Part shown: one piece after another, positions 22,338 to 30,194 of the stretch
Layout of the letters: each line of letters starts with the position of its first letter
How positions within the stretch are numbered: position 1 is the stretch's first letter
Source: an archaeon
GTDB taxonomy: Archaea > Halobacteriota > Syntropharchaeia > Alkanophagales > Methanospirareceae
Assembly: GCA_030019325.1 (NCBI GenBank)
Contig: JASEFB010000007.1
Coordinates: 1-30,603 of the forward strand
Length of the DNA stretch: 30,603 nucleotides
Direction of reading: 5' to 3'
The notes under the pieces: model-generated
Told to the model about the DNA's origin: nothing
What the model saw: only the letters and a program-made list of their open reading frames with translations
Databases searched by the model: none
Translations under genes and position numbers: made by a program

Positions 22338-23408
22338 TTAGTCGAGCACATGGGTAACTATGGCAAGTCTTTCTGCAGCTTCATACGTCAGTCCTGAATC
22401 GCCCAATATGGTATATCTCTGTGGATTTATCTTGTGAGCGGAGGTCAGCGCTTCTATTATACATTCATCTTTAATGCCCAATTCCTTTGCGGTTGTAGGC
22501 GCGCCTATCTCTTTCAGCACTTCTCGAATACGCTGCCAGTTCTCCCCATACAGGTAACTCATCATTATGGTACCAACACCACATTGCTCACCATGTAACG
22601 CAGGTTTTTCTACTATCATGTCCAGAGCATGACTGAATTTGTGTTCAGAGCCAGAAGCAGAGGCTGATGAGCCTGCGATGCTCATTGCAACACCGCTGGA
22701 AACCAACGCCTTCACCACCGTCCAGACTGAGTTTTCATCCTTTTTCCTTAGTTCCTTGACATTCTCCATTATCATATTTGCTGTCATTTCAGAAAGCGCA
22801 GCAGCGTAACTGCTGAATGCCGCGTTCCTTAAGTGATGTGCAAGCTGCCAATCCCTTACAGCGGTATAATTGGCAAGAATGTCGCCGCAACCAGCGGCAG
22901 TAAACCGGTAAGGAGCCGAGAATATTATCTCCGTGTCTGCGACAACAGCCAGTGGTGCGTGTGTCTCTATGGAAACAGGACTGCCTCTGTCCTTATCCTT
23001 TATCGATGCGCGTGGGGATGCTATTCCGTCGTGAGATGCTATCGTGGGTACAGAAATAAATGGAATGCCCAGCTCAAAAGAAGCGATTTTCCCGGTATCT
23101 ATGATACGTCCGCCACCAACGCCGAGCATGAACTCCGCTTTACCCTCTGCTGCCATTTTTTTCACGCCTTCTATCTTCTCTCCGTTTATAGAACTCACTT
23201 CGATTAGATTGATTTCATATCCCGCATCAGATAGAATCTCAAGCACTCTCCCCCCCGCTATCTTTCTTGTGTGGGTACCGGTAACTATAAGCGCCCTCTT
23301 ACCAACCTCTAAATGCTTGCAGACCATGTCTATCTTCTCCAGGACACCATGCCCAATCAAAACATCCCGCGGCAAATGCATCCATTTCACTTTATCAAAT
23401 GTTTCCAT
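22338..23408 (-). CDS. egsA: sn-Glycerol-1-phosphate dehydrogenase [NAD(P)+]
   Basis: Reduces dihydroxyacetone phosphate to sn-glycerol-1-phosphate, the backbone of archaeal membrane lipids, using a zinc site and NAD(P)H. 356 residues, family length. Visible are FMLGVGGGRIIDTGK (nucleotide loop), PTIASHDGIASPRASI, AAGCGDILANYTA (metal Asp), ASGSEHKFSHALD (metal His) and HGEQCGVGTIMM (metal His). GAGGAG lies 11 bases before ATG 23408. This gene is the strongest single proof that the window is archaeal. It is followed by UPF0179 on the same strand. Confidence 0.97.
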   Translation of the reverse strand: METFDKVKWMHLPRDVLIGHGVLEKIDMVCKHLEVGKRALIVTGTHTRKIAGGRVLEILSDAGYEINLIEVSSINGEKIEGVKKMAAEGKAEFMLGVGGGRIIDTGKIASFELGIPFISVPTIASHDGIASPRASIKDKDRGSPVSIETHAPLAVVADTEIIFSAPYRFTAAGCGDILANYTAVRDWQLAHHLRNAAFSSYAAALSEMTANMIMENVKELRKKDENSVWTVVKALVSSGVAMSIAGSSASASGSEHKFSHALDMIVEKPALHGEQCGVGTIMMSYLYGENWQRIREVLKEIGAPTTAKELGIKDECIIEALTSAHKINPQRYTILGDSGLTYEAAERLAIVTHVLD

Positions 23409-23546
23409 TCTAGCCTAGCTCCTCGACCACTATATCAAAGTAGCGGTGAATAAATAAATTGTATTCTTTTGACTTTCTATAAGTTGTTATTAATAAAAGA
23501 GTCCGATGGGTAGGTAAAAACCTAATCGAAATGAAAGGGAGCTAAG

Positions 23547-24179
23547 ATGAATAAAACCGACGAGCTGCTCGATACCTTCCCGCTCTATAGTGAAGACCTG
23601 GGGATAGATCTGAAGGAGCCATCAGGCAGGTTTAAATGGTTTTTAGCTTCTATTCTGTTTGGTGCGAGGATAAGTGAGAAGATCGCGTCGAACACGTACA
23701 AACAGTTTGAACAGTATGGACTTGACAGTCCTAAGAAGATCATCGCTGCTGGGTGGGACGAACTGGTCAGGATTTTGGATGAGGGGGGATATGTGCGCTA
23801 CGACTTTTCCACGGCGACCAAGCTGCTTGGGATAATGGAGGCGCTCCAAGAGAAATACGGCTCTTTGGAAAACCTTTACGAACAATCCGCTGATATCAAA
23901 GAGTTGGAAAGAAGGGTGCGGGAATTCAAGGGTATTGGTGCGGTAACGACCCAAATATTCTTACGAGAATTGCGGGGTGTATGGAAGATAAGTCCCGCGA
24001 TATCGAACAGAGCTTGGAGTGTTGCAGAGAATCTGGACATCAATCTGCACGAATTCGAAGGTGAGCTTTTATCACGAATTGAGACTGCACTCGTTAAACT
24101 CAGCATACGATATTGCACGAAGAAGCGATGCGGGGAATGTCCAATGGAGGATTTTTGCAAGGACGTGAAAGTGCGCTAG
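23547..24179 (+). CDS. HhH-GPD base-excision DNA glycosylase with Fe-S cluster
   Basis: A 210-residue endonuclease III-superfamily protein. The helix-hairpin-helix is VREFKGIGAVTTQIFLREL (about residues 125-143), and the C-terminal cluster loop is YCTKKRCGECPMEDFC, a C-x4-C-x2-C-x5-C spacing instead of the usual C-x6. The Lys of the bifunctional HhH-GPD active site is not obvious; the position before the Asp-like end carries LRGVWKISPAIS. It could therefore be a glycosylase of altered specificity, or a DNA-binding relative. RBS AGGGAG precedes ATG 23547. It faces egsA divergently, and the 138-base spacer holds both promoters. Confidence 0.85.
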   Translation: MNKTDELLDTFPLYSEDLGIDLKEPSGRFKWFLASILFGARISEKIASNTYKQFEQYGLDSPKKIIAAGWDELVRILDEGGYVRYDFSTATKLLGIMEALQEKYGSLENLYEQSADIKELERRVREFKGIGAVTTQIFLRELRGVWKISPAISNRAWSVAENLDINLHEFEGELLSRIETALVKLSIRYCTKKRCGECPMEDFCKDVKVR

Positions 24180-24290
24180 CGATGAAAAGAGAGAAAGCTA
24201 AAATACTTCACCTTCTATTCTCTACGTTCTTCAATAATATCTTTATTTACCTCTTCAACCTTTTTTAGGATTCACAGGATTACACTCTGA

Positions 24291-24566
24291 ATGATGCCGC
24301 TCACATCACTCGTATGGCTCCAGGATGACGTTCTGAAAATAGGGGGAAAGGATGTTAGGGTAGTGTATCTGGCAGAGTTGGACAGAATAGATGAGGCGCG
24401 AAAAAGATTATTAGAAAGCTATAACAGCAAATGGCTAAGATATGGAGAGAATTGGCTTGAAAAATATCTGGACTTTCACATGTCGGTATATCTGAGGGCG
24501 GGATTTGAGACTAAAGAGGAATGTATAGATTGGTTGAAAGATAATGCGATACCGAATACAATCTAA
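24291..24566 (+). CDS. Small hypothetical protein, 91 aa
   Basis: I do not recognise it. The chain is mixed: strands VVYLAELDRIDEARKRLLES, then WLRYGENWLEKYLDFHMSVY and an amphipathic end GFETKEECIDWLKDNAI. It has no signal peptide, no membrane helix and only one Cys. ATG 24291 follows no clear ribosome site; an adjacent ATG 24294 is equally good. It sits 111 bases after the glycosylase gene and converges with nreA, leaving 13 bases. Coding bias (A/G-rich first positions, no rare features) looks like its neighbours, so I accept it as a gene. Confidence 0.6.
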   Translation: MMPLTSLVWLQDDVLKIGGKDVRVVYLAELDRIDEARKRLLESYNSKWLRYGENWLEKYLDFHMSVYLRAGFETKEECIDWLKDNAIPNTI

Positions 24567-24579
24567 CAGAGGGGACGAA

Positions 24580-25815
24580 CTAAAAATCCGTGAGCCGCTT
24601 CTGCCGTAATATCTTGCTTAGCACTTCAAAATCTTTTAGTCCTAACCGCATCCCTTCGTTTGCGCGTAATCGTGAATCTATATAATTTAATGCCTCTTTT
24701 TTGGTATCAAACCTCTCGCCTCGCTTTCTAAACGCATCCCGTGCGGTTTCTCGCACGACCCAAACGCCAAGAGGAACGGAATAGCGTGGATGGATCTCTC
24801 TCAACACGATGACGCCCGCCTGTCTTCTCATCTTATGCAGCGCTTCTGCAACGGCTAACCGCGCAGCGTAATATCCACCACCCTCATTCGCTGCATACTG
24901 TTTCCGGCCTTTAAAACCCTCGTATTCTTCTACGACCACCGGTCGCTGATAACATGCGTCGTTCCAAACCGAACCGGGAAACCACGCTTCAAAGTTCTCG
25001 TACTCGAATAATGAGGGCATCAGCAATATCAGAAAGTGATTGTCCATGTATGACGATTCGTAGACAGAGTAGGAGTCAACAGGCGGGTATTCTTTGAGCT
25101 GCGCAGCCAGCTTCTTGAAGATGGTATCATCAGTTGCCGTGATACTCCATCTCGTCGGGACCATTTTTTGAGCATTATGTAGTCCTAACGCACCTGAGGA
25201 GAGTATCATCGCTACCTTGTACACATCTAATCCGAGGTCGTAAAGCTCATGAGCGGCTTCACTAACTTTGAATTCATCAGAGACGATGCGGTCAACTTTC
25301 TTTGGTATTTTCGGATTCTCGGTGACATGCATTGTTTCCACGCTCACACTTGCTCCTATCGGTCGCAGTAGATCAGAAAAAGAGAGGTTAAATGTGGGGC
25401 TGCTCTTAAATGTGAGTTCGACATCGACGGGCTGCTTAGCCAAGGCTATTTCAGTCATGTCAGCAACAAAGTTTGAACGCGACTTTATATGCTCACCATG
25501 TTTCGACCGCAATGTGGCACTACGCAGTTCGACGATCTCGTCCATACCGAGTCCTTGAGCGAACCACTTGCTCGGCTCTTCAAATCGTTCTAGTTCGACA
25601 TCTGAATCCCTTCCTTCAAGTATCGTCATTGGGCCCACTCTTACGCGGGGATAACCTATTCGGCCAACGAAGATGGACGTTGAAGGACCGAAGAACTCCT
25701 TTGTATCGCTGAGTTCGGCAAATTTCGTCGTTTTTCTCAACCCGGCGAGTAAGGGGCAGGTCTTCCGTCCACATAACAATCGCGACCCTTTGCATACAAT
25801 GCACAATCTATACAT
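24580..25815 (-). CDS. nreA: DNA repair protein NreA
   Basis: A 411-residue Nre-family protein, in archaea implicated in DNA damage tolerance with PCNA and the NucS/UvrABC context. It begins with a Cys4-type zinc knuckle (CIVCKGSRLLCGRKTC), then IFVGRIGYPRVRVGPM, SRSNFVADMTEIALA, a central MVPTRWSITATDDTI and GYYAARLAVAEALHKMRRQA. The last residues, QKRLTDF, match the PCNA-interacting peptide (Q-x2-L-x2-F, missing the second aromatic). ATG 25815 has GGAGG 12 bases upstream. Length and order fit the family. Confidence 0.93.
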   Translation of the reverse strand: MYRLCIVCKGSRLLCGRKTCPLLAGLRKTTKFAELSDTKEFFGPSTSIFVGRIGYPRVRVGPMTILEGRDSDVELERFEEPSKWFAQGLGMDEIVELRSATLRSKHGEHIKSRSNFVADMTEIALAKQPVDVELTFKSSPTFNLSFSDLLRPIGASVSVETMHVTENPKIPKKVDRIVSDEFKVSEAAHELYDLGLDVYKVAMILSSGALGLHNAQKMVPTRWSITATDDTIFKKLAAQLKEYPPVDSYSVYESSYMDNHFLILLMPSLFEYENFEAWFPGSVWNDACYQRPVVVEEYEGFKGRKQYAANEGGGYYAARLAVAEALHKMRRQAGVIVLREIHPRYSVPLGVWVVRETARDAFRKRGERFDTKKEALNYIDSRLRANEGMRLGLKDFEVLSKILRQKRLTDF

Positions 25816-25956
25816 TATTCTGCGGGGCCTCCTCTGCCCTTTTTATGTTTACCAGTAGTTCAATTACACCGGTAAATATTAACTGAGGTAACCGTACATC
25901 TCTTGATACTGAGTTGTATTTCCGCACATAACTAAGTTCACTTTAAGGAGATTAGA

Positions 25957-26001
25957 ACAAAAAATTAAAAGGGGAAAGTTTGTATAAGCCATATTCCCCT
26001 T
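25957..26001 (-). terminator. Histone copy 2 terminator hairpin
   Basis: On the minus strand AAGGGGAA pairs perfectly with TTCCCCTT around a 17-base loop (25969-25976 with 25994-26001), and a TTTAATTTTTT run follows. The loop sequence GCTTATACAAA is the same as in copy 1. Confidence 0.8.
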
Positions 26002-26013
26002 CATCTAACTGTT

Positions 26014-26214
26014 TTATTCTACTGCTTGCAGGATGTCTTCCGCTTTCACTGTCTTCCTTCCGGCATGCCTAGCGAGGCTTACAGCTTTTTTCGCTATTTT
26101 CTCGCCATATGCTTCTAACAGCCTCACCAATTCCTGACCTGCATCTTCACTTACTCTATCCGCTCCTGCATTCCTAATTAACCTGGTTACAGGTGCTATT
26201 GGCAGTTCAGCCAT
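26014..26214 (-). CDS. Archaeal histone, copy 2
   Basis: A second 66-residue histone-fold protein, MAELPIAPVTRLIRNAGADR and ending HAGRKTVKAEDILQAVE. It is 55/66 identical to copy 1, with all core and DNA-contact residues kept (RKT loop, KKAV helix). An in-frame GTG at 26226 also exists but lies in the leader; ATG 26214 follows GGTGAT. Promoter, leader and terminator match those of copy 1 closely, in inverted orientation 19 kb away. It ends 12 bases before its terminator, with nreA convergently behind that. Confidence 0.97.
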   Translation of the reverse strand: MAELPIAPVTRLIRNAGADRVSEDAGQELVRLLEAYGEKIAKKAVSLARHAGRKTVKAEDILQAVE

Positions 26215-26242
26215 ATTTATCACCATGATACGGTAATAGGAG

Positions 26243-26262
26243 GGTATATATAAGCTTTTCGG
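26243..26262 (-). promoter_or_regulatory. Histone copy 2 promoter (BRE/TATA)
   Basis: The minus strand has CCGAAAAGCTTATATATACC at the same distance from the start codon as in copy 1. Over about 34 bases of promoter and leader the two copies are identical, beyond what TATA function alone needs. Confidence 0.85.
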
Positions 26263-26532
26263 TTATCTGGCTTCTAAAATATCATCAAAGTTGGTGAAAG
26301 CGCTGAAGAAGGGCAGAGTGAAGAAAGAGATAGATTAAAATAAGTTGGGAGATTGCTCGGTAACGGAGAGAGTATTGCGAAGATTTCTTTCCACCCTGCC
26401 CTCATCTTCGATTTAACCCCTTTAAAGCAGCAGAAAAAAATAAACGTATAAACTGAGGCTAATTAAATCGGTACTTCAATTGTTGGATTCGGAATTACCA
26501 AAAGAAATAAAAAAGTGTAAGAATAGAAACAA
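26263..26532. other. Spacer between histone copy 2 and the glycan cluster
   Basis: These 270 bases hold no confirmed gene. A short frame at about 26286-26336 (LVKALKKGRVKKEID before a stop) might be a decayed end of a protein. The rest is A-rich with T-rich patches, including aaaaaaataaacgtataaac near 26435-26455 as a possible promoter for the small peptide gene that follows. Confidence 0.35.
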
Positions 26533-26658
26533 ATGATGGCGAAAAACGAAAGAAGAAAGAAGGAGAAAAGTAATGGGAGATGGCTAAGAGCGATAATAGG
26601 CATATTATTAGCCTTGATAATGCTTGGTTCGGTGATTGCGACAATGATGCAGATGTGA
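26533..26658 (+). CDS. 41-residue single-helix membrane peptide
   Basis: A short frame opening with ATG ATG: a highly basic head (KNERRKKEK, followed by GRWLR) then one hydrophobic helix of about 18-20 residues (AIIGILLALIMLGSVIATMM) and a short end. The basic side should remain in the cytoplasm. Such peptides are easily missed. The reading frame is plausible (clear head/helix contrast and a clean stop), but no strong ribosome site is seen. It lies 66 bases before the HEAT-glycosyltransferase gene and may be co-transcribed with it. No function known. Confidence 0.5.
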   Translation: MMAKNERRKKEKSNGRWLRAIIGILLALIMLGSVIATMMQM

Positions 26659-26724
26659 AGAAGTTATGTATATAGTAGTGCCAAATTTGGATATACCACT
26701 ATTACCGAGAAAGTGTAGTTAAAA

Positions 26725-29130
26725 TTGAAAAGAGATAAGAAGGATTGGAGAGTTAGAGAGGAGCTCATAGCAGGAAACGCTGAGGAGAGGATTATAGAGT
26801 CTCTTATTAAAGATTTGAAGGATGAAGACTTAGTACTTCGCGAGAAAGCGACAGAGGCTCTTATTAAGGCAGGAGAGCCAGCAGTAAAACTTCTTATTGA
26901 AGCTTTGAGGGATGAAGAATGGATCGTCAGGGAAAAGGCTGCGATAGCTCTTGGGAATATAGGGGATAAAAGGGCTGTAGAACCTCTTATTCATGCCTTG
27001 AAAGACCAGGAGGGCAAAGTTCGGGAGAGATCGGCAGATGCTCTTGGGAATATAGGGGATAAAAATGCGATAGAGCCTCTTATTGAAGCTTTGGGGGATG
27101 AAGAATGGATCGTCAGGGAAAAGGCTGCGATAGCTCTTGGAAGAATAGGAGAGAGAAGAGCAATAGAAGCTCTTACTCAAGCTTTGAGGGATGAGGATCG
27201 CGGAGTTAGGGAGGAAGCGGCGATAGCTCTTGGTACTATAGGAGATGAGAAAGCAGTAAAACCTCTTACCGATGCTTTAAAAGACAGGGATTCGAGGGTT
27301 AGAAGAGGAGCAGCAAACGCGCTCGATAAATTGGGATGGGAAGCGCGTGATAATGAAGGAAGGATTTGGATGCTGATTTCGAAGGAGGAATGGGATAAAG
27401 TAATAGAAACAAGGGAAACAGGATTAAGACCTCTTATTCAAGTCCTCGGGGATGATAATTTGAGTATCCGAGAGGAGGCAATAAAGGCTCTTGGAGAAAT
27501 AAGGGATAAACGGGCAATAAAACCCCTCATTTATGCTTTTAAAGATGACTACGGGTATATTCGAGAAGAAGCGATAAAGGCTATTGTTAAAATAGGAAAA
27601 CCAGCGGTAGAACACTTACTCCTTGCTTTGGATGGAGAGGACAGCGATATTCGAGCGGGAGCAACGATAGCTCTTGGAGAAATAGGAGATGAAAGAGCAA
27701 TTGAACCGCTCATCCATGCTTTGGACGATGAGGATTGGCATGTTCGAGAAGGAGCGGTAGAAGCTCTTGGAAGAATAGGAGGAGGAAAAGTGATTGCCCC
27801 TCTTACGCATGCGTTGAAAGACGAAGATCCGGATGTTCGATCGAAAGCAGCAGCTATTCTCGGAAGGATAGGAGACGAAAGAGCGGTGCGCCCCCTAATC
27901 CAAGCTTTGAAAGATGAAGATTGGAGGGTGAGAAGAGAAGCGGCAGAGGCTCTCGACAAATTGGAGCATAGTGGCGTGAAAATGCGAAATAAGATAAAGG
28001 TTGTAATTATAGGTCCGTCGAAGAAGTTCCTTTCTGGAATTAGCTATTATACGATAAGGCTTTCGAATGCTCTTTCTGACGCAACAGATGTTGAAACTAT
28101 ACTTTTCAGAAAGATGTTACCTAAAAGATTATTCCCGGGTTGGAGAAGAGTTGGCGAGGAACTTACAACACAAAACTTTGATAAAAGGGTGAACGTTTAT
28201 GAGATACTCGATTGGTATAATCCTGTCACGTGGATGAGAGCTTTTAGAATAGTCAAAGAAGCAGATGTAATAGTATTTCAATGGTGGACTTCAAGTGTTG
28301 CACATATGTATTTAGCGCTCGAGCTTTTAAATTTGAGAAGAAGACCGATAATAATTGAGTTCCATGAGGTTGTTGACCCTCTTGAAAGTTCAATTTTACC
28401 AATACGGATATATTCAAAGCTCATGGGTAAAGTGATAAGAAGACTTGCCACGCGTTATGTGGTACACTCGAATTCTGATAAAGAACTTATAAGTAAAAAT
28501 TACGGTATAGAAGAGGAGATAATAGAGGTTATCCCTCATGGTATTTACGACCATTACAAAAAGAGAGAGAGAGATATAGCTAAAGCAATAGTTGGAATAA
28601 AAGAGGACTTTGTAATCTTATTTTTTGGTCTACTGAGACCTTACAAAGGGGTTAAATATCTAATAAAAGCATTTGAAAGCTTGCCTGAAGATGTTGTGGA
28701 GAAATCGAGACTCCTCATTGTGGGTGAGACGTGGGAAGATAAAGAAACGAAAGAGCTTGCTAGAGTATCAAAGTTCAGTAATAAAATCAAGGTAGTTGAT
28801 AGATATGTGAGTGATGATGAAATCTCTCTATATTTCTCTGCTTCTGATGTTTTGGTAGTTCCTTATACTCGTGCATCTCAAAGTGGAGTGGCGCATATAG
28901 GAATGACCTTTGGAATGCCTATAATTGCATCCGAAGTCGGCGGGCTGAAAGACAGTCTGGGAAAGTATGAAGGAACAGTATTTGTTCAACCTAGAAGTAC
29001 GGAGGATATAACAACGGCTCTAATGTATGTATTCGATGAACAACGGAGGGAATTCGAGACACCTGAGGAGCTCAGGTGGAAAGAAATAGCTAAGAAATGG
29101 TTTAAATTGGTTAATTTGGTGAGAGAATGA
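26725..29130 (+). CDS. HEAT-repeat array fused to a GT4 glycosyltransferase, 801 aa
   Basis: Residues about 21-418 are twelve 31-residue HEAT (PBS-lyase-type) repeats in two blocks of six, e.g. AVEPLIHALKDQEGKVRER; a linker with WMLISKEEWDKVIE separates them. Residues 420-801 are a complete GT4 glycosyltransferase: IKVVIIGPSKKFLSGISYYT, ADVIVFQWWTSSVAH, IPHGIYDHYK, FFGLLRPYKGVKYLIKAFES, ASDVLVVPYT and SQSGVAHIGMTFGMPIIASE. The join is in frame with no linker. The start is TTG 26725, with no strong ribosome site; no ATG occurs until inside the HEAT part. A GGAG at 27963 followed by GTG 27976 and ATG 27982 could start the transferase alone. The HEAT array may bind a partner protein. Stop overlaps the next gene (ATGA). 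Confidence 0.9.
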   Translation: MKRDKKDWRVREELIAGNAEERIIESLIKDLKDEDLVLREKATEALIKAGEPAVKLLIEALRDEEWIVREKAAIALGNIGDKRAVEPLIHALKDQEGKVRERSADALGNIGDKNAIEPLIEALGDEEWIVREKAAIALGRIGERRAIEALTQALRDEDRGVREEAAIALGTIGDEKAVKPLTDALKDRDSRVRRGAANALDKLGWEARDNEGRIWMLISKEEWDKVIETRETGLRPLIQVLGDDNLSIREEAIKALGEIRDKRAIKPLIYAFKDDYGYIREEAIKAIVKIGKPAVEHLLLALDGEDSDIRAGATIALGEIGDERAIEPLIHALDDEDWHVREGAVEALGRIGGGKVIAPLTHALKDEDPDVRSKAAAILGRIGDERAVRPLIQALKDEDWRVRREAAEALDKLEHSGVKMRNKIKVVIIGPSKKFLSGISYYTIRLSNALSDATDVETILFRKMLPKRLFPGWRRVGEELTTQNFDKRVNVYEILDWYNPVTWMRAFRIVKEADVIVFQWWTSSVAHMYLALELLNLRRRPIIIEFHEVVDPLESSILPIRIYSKLMGKVIRRLATRYVVHSNSDKELISKNYGIEEEIIEVIPHGIYDHYKKRERDIAKAIVGIKEDFVILFFGLLRPYKGVKYLIKAFESLPEDVVEKSRLLIVGETWEDKETKELARVSKFSNKIKVVDRYVSDDEISLYFSASDVLVVPYTRASQSGVAHIGMTFGMPIIASEVGGLKDSLGKYEGTVFVQPRSTEDITTALMYVFDEQRREFETPEELRWKEIAKKWFKLVNLVRE
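26896..27140 (+). repeat. Near-identical 59-base repeats within the HEAT array
   Basis: Bases 26896-26954 and 27082-27140 differ at one position only and are 186 bases apart, exactly two 93-base repeat units. GGGAATATAGGGGATAAAA also recurs in neighbouring units. This shows recent unit duplication or gene conversion. Confidence 0.85.
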
Positions 29131-30194
29131 AAATCATTCAAGTCTGCCCTCGATACTATCCCGATATCGGCGGTGTAGAAACGCATGTAAAGGAGATAAG
29201 CGAACGTCTCGTGAAAAAGGGATTTGAAGTGGAAGTGGTTACAACAGATCCCGGTGGAAAATTAAGCAAAGACGAGGAGATAAACGGTGTTGAAGTGAGA
29301 AGATTTCGCTCATTAGCACCACATGATGCTTACTTTTTCGCACCACAAATCTATTTTTATCTTAAGAAGGCGAAACGGGATCTGATTCATGCACATAGCT
29401 ATCATGCACTGCCGGCATTTTTCGCTGCGTTAGCGAAGAGAGATAGAACGTTTGTTTTCACCTCGCATTATCATGGGAAAGGGCACACCGTCTTAAGAAA
29501 TATCCTGCATAAACCATACAAATTCATCGGGTCGAGAATATTTAGAGATGCTGATAGGGTTGTTTGTGTCTCTCTTTACGAGAAAGAGTTGATTAAAGAG
29601 CATTTTCGTCTCTCGGACAAGAAATTGGTGCACATTCCAAATGGAATAAATTTAGAGGAGTTCGGAATCAGAAGCAGCATTAAGGATAGGAAGACGATTT
29701 TGTATGTTGGCAGACTGGAGAGATACAAGGGGGTTCAATACACAATTGAGGCTTTGCCATATTTAGAAGATTACAGGTTAGTGATAGTAGGTAAGGGGCC
29801 CTATGAGGTAGCGCTGAGACGATTAGCCTCCAGATTTAATGTTAATGGTAGAATCGAATGGCTCAAGGATTTACCAAGAGAAGAGCTTGTGGATCAGTAT
29901 AAATCTGCGGGGGTTTTTGTTCTTCTCTCTTCTTTTGAGGCTTTTGGGATAACGGTAGCCGAGGCCATAGCAAGTGGAACGCCATGTATAGTGGTAGAGA
30001 CAGGCGCATTAAAAGAATATATAGATAATAGGACATGCTTTGGTTTAAGAAATCCGGAGAATGTAAATACCCTTGCGGAAAAGATTGTAGAAGTATCAAA
30101 AATGGATATTAATTTGTCAGATTTACCAAAGGATAAAATCAAGTCGTGGGATGAGGTGGTAGATGAGTATGAGAATCTATACAGAGAAATTTAG
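29127..30194 (+). CDS. GT4-family glycosyltransferase
   Basis: A 355-residue GT-B enzyme in the cytoplasm or at the inner membrane face. N-terminal domain: KIIQVCPRYYPDIGGVETHV (GGVE acceptor loop), DLIHAHSYHALPAF and FTSHYHGKG. C-terminal: IPNGINLEEF, ILYVGRLERYKGVQYTIEAL, LVIVGKGPY and FEAFGITVAEAIASGTPCIV, with the E-x7-E donor site. Substrates unknown; context suggests a surface glycan. The start overlaps the fusion-gene stop by four bases (ATGA), and the end overlaps the methyltransferase start, so the three genes are one operon. Confidence 0.95.
   Translation: MKIIQVCPRYYPDIGGVETHVKEISERLVKKGFEVEVVTTDPGGKLSKDEEINGVEVRRFRSLAPHDAYFFAPQIYFYLKKAKRDLIHAHSYHALPAFFAALAKRDRTFVFTSHYHGKGHTVLRNILHKPYKFIGSRIFRDADRVVCVSLYEKELIKEHFRLSDKKLVHIPNGINLEEFGIRSSIKDRKTILYVGRLERYKGVQYTIEALPYLEDYRLVIVGKGPYEVALRRLASRFNVNGRIEWLKDLPREELVDQYKSAGVFVLLSSFEAFGITVAEAIASGTPCIVVETGALKEYIDNRTCFGLRNPENVNTLAEKIVEVSKMDINLSDLPKDKIKSWDEVVDEYENLYREI

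Noticed and set aside
26896..27960. Regular 93-base periodicity considered as a CRISPR-like or satellite array
   Set aside because: The period equals 31 codons and encodes HEAT repeats; there are no unique spacers.
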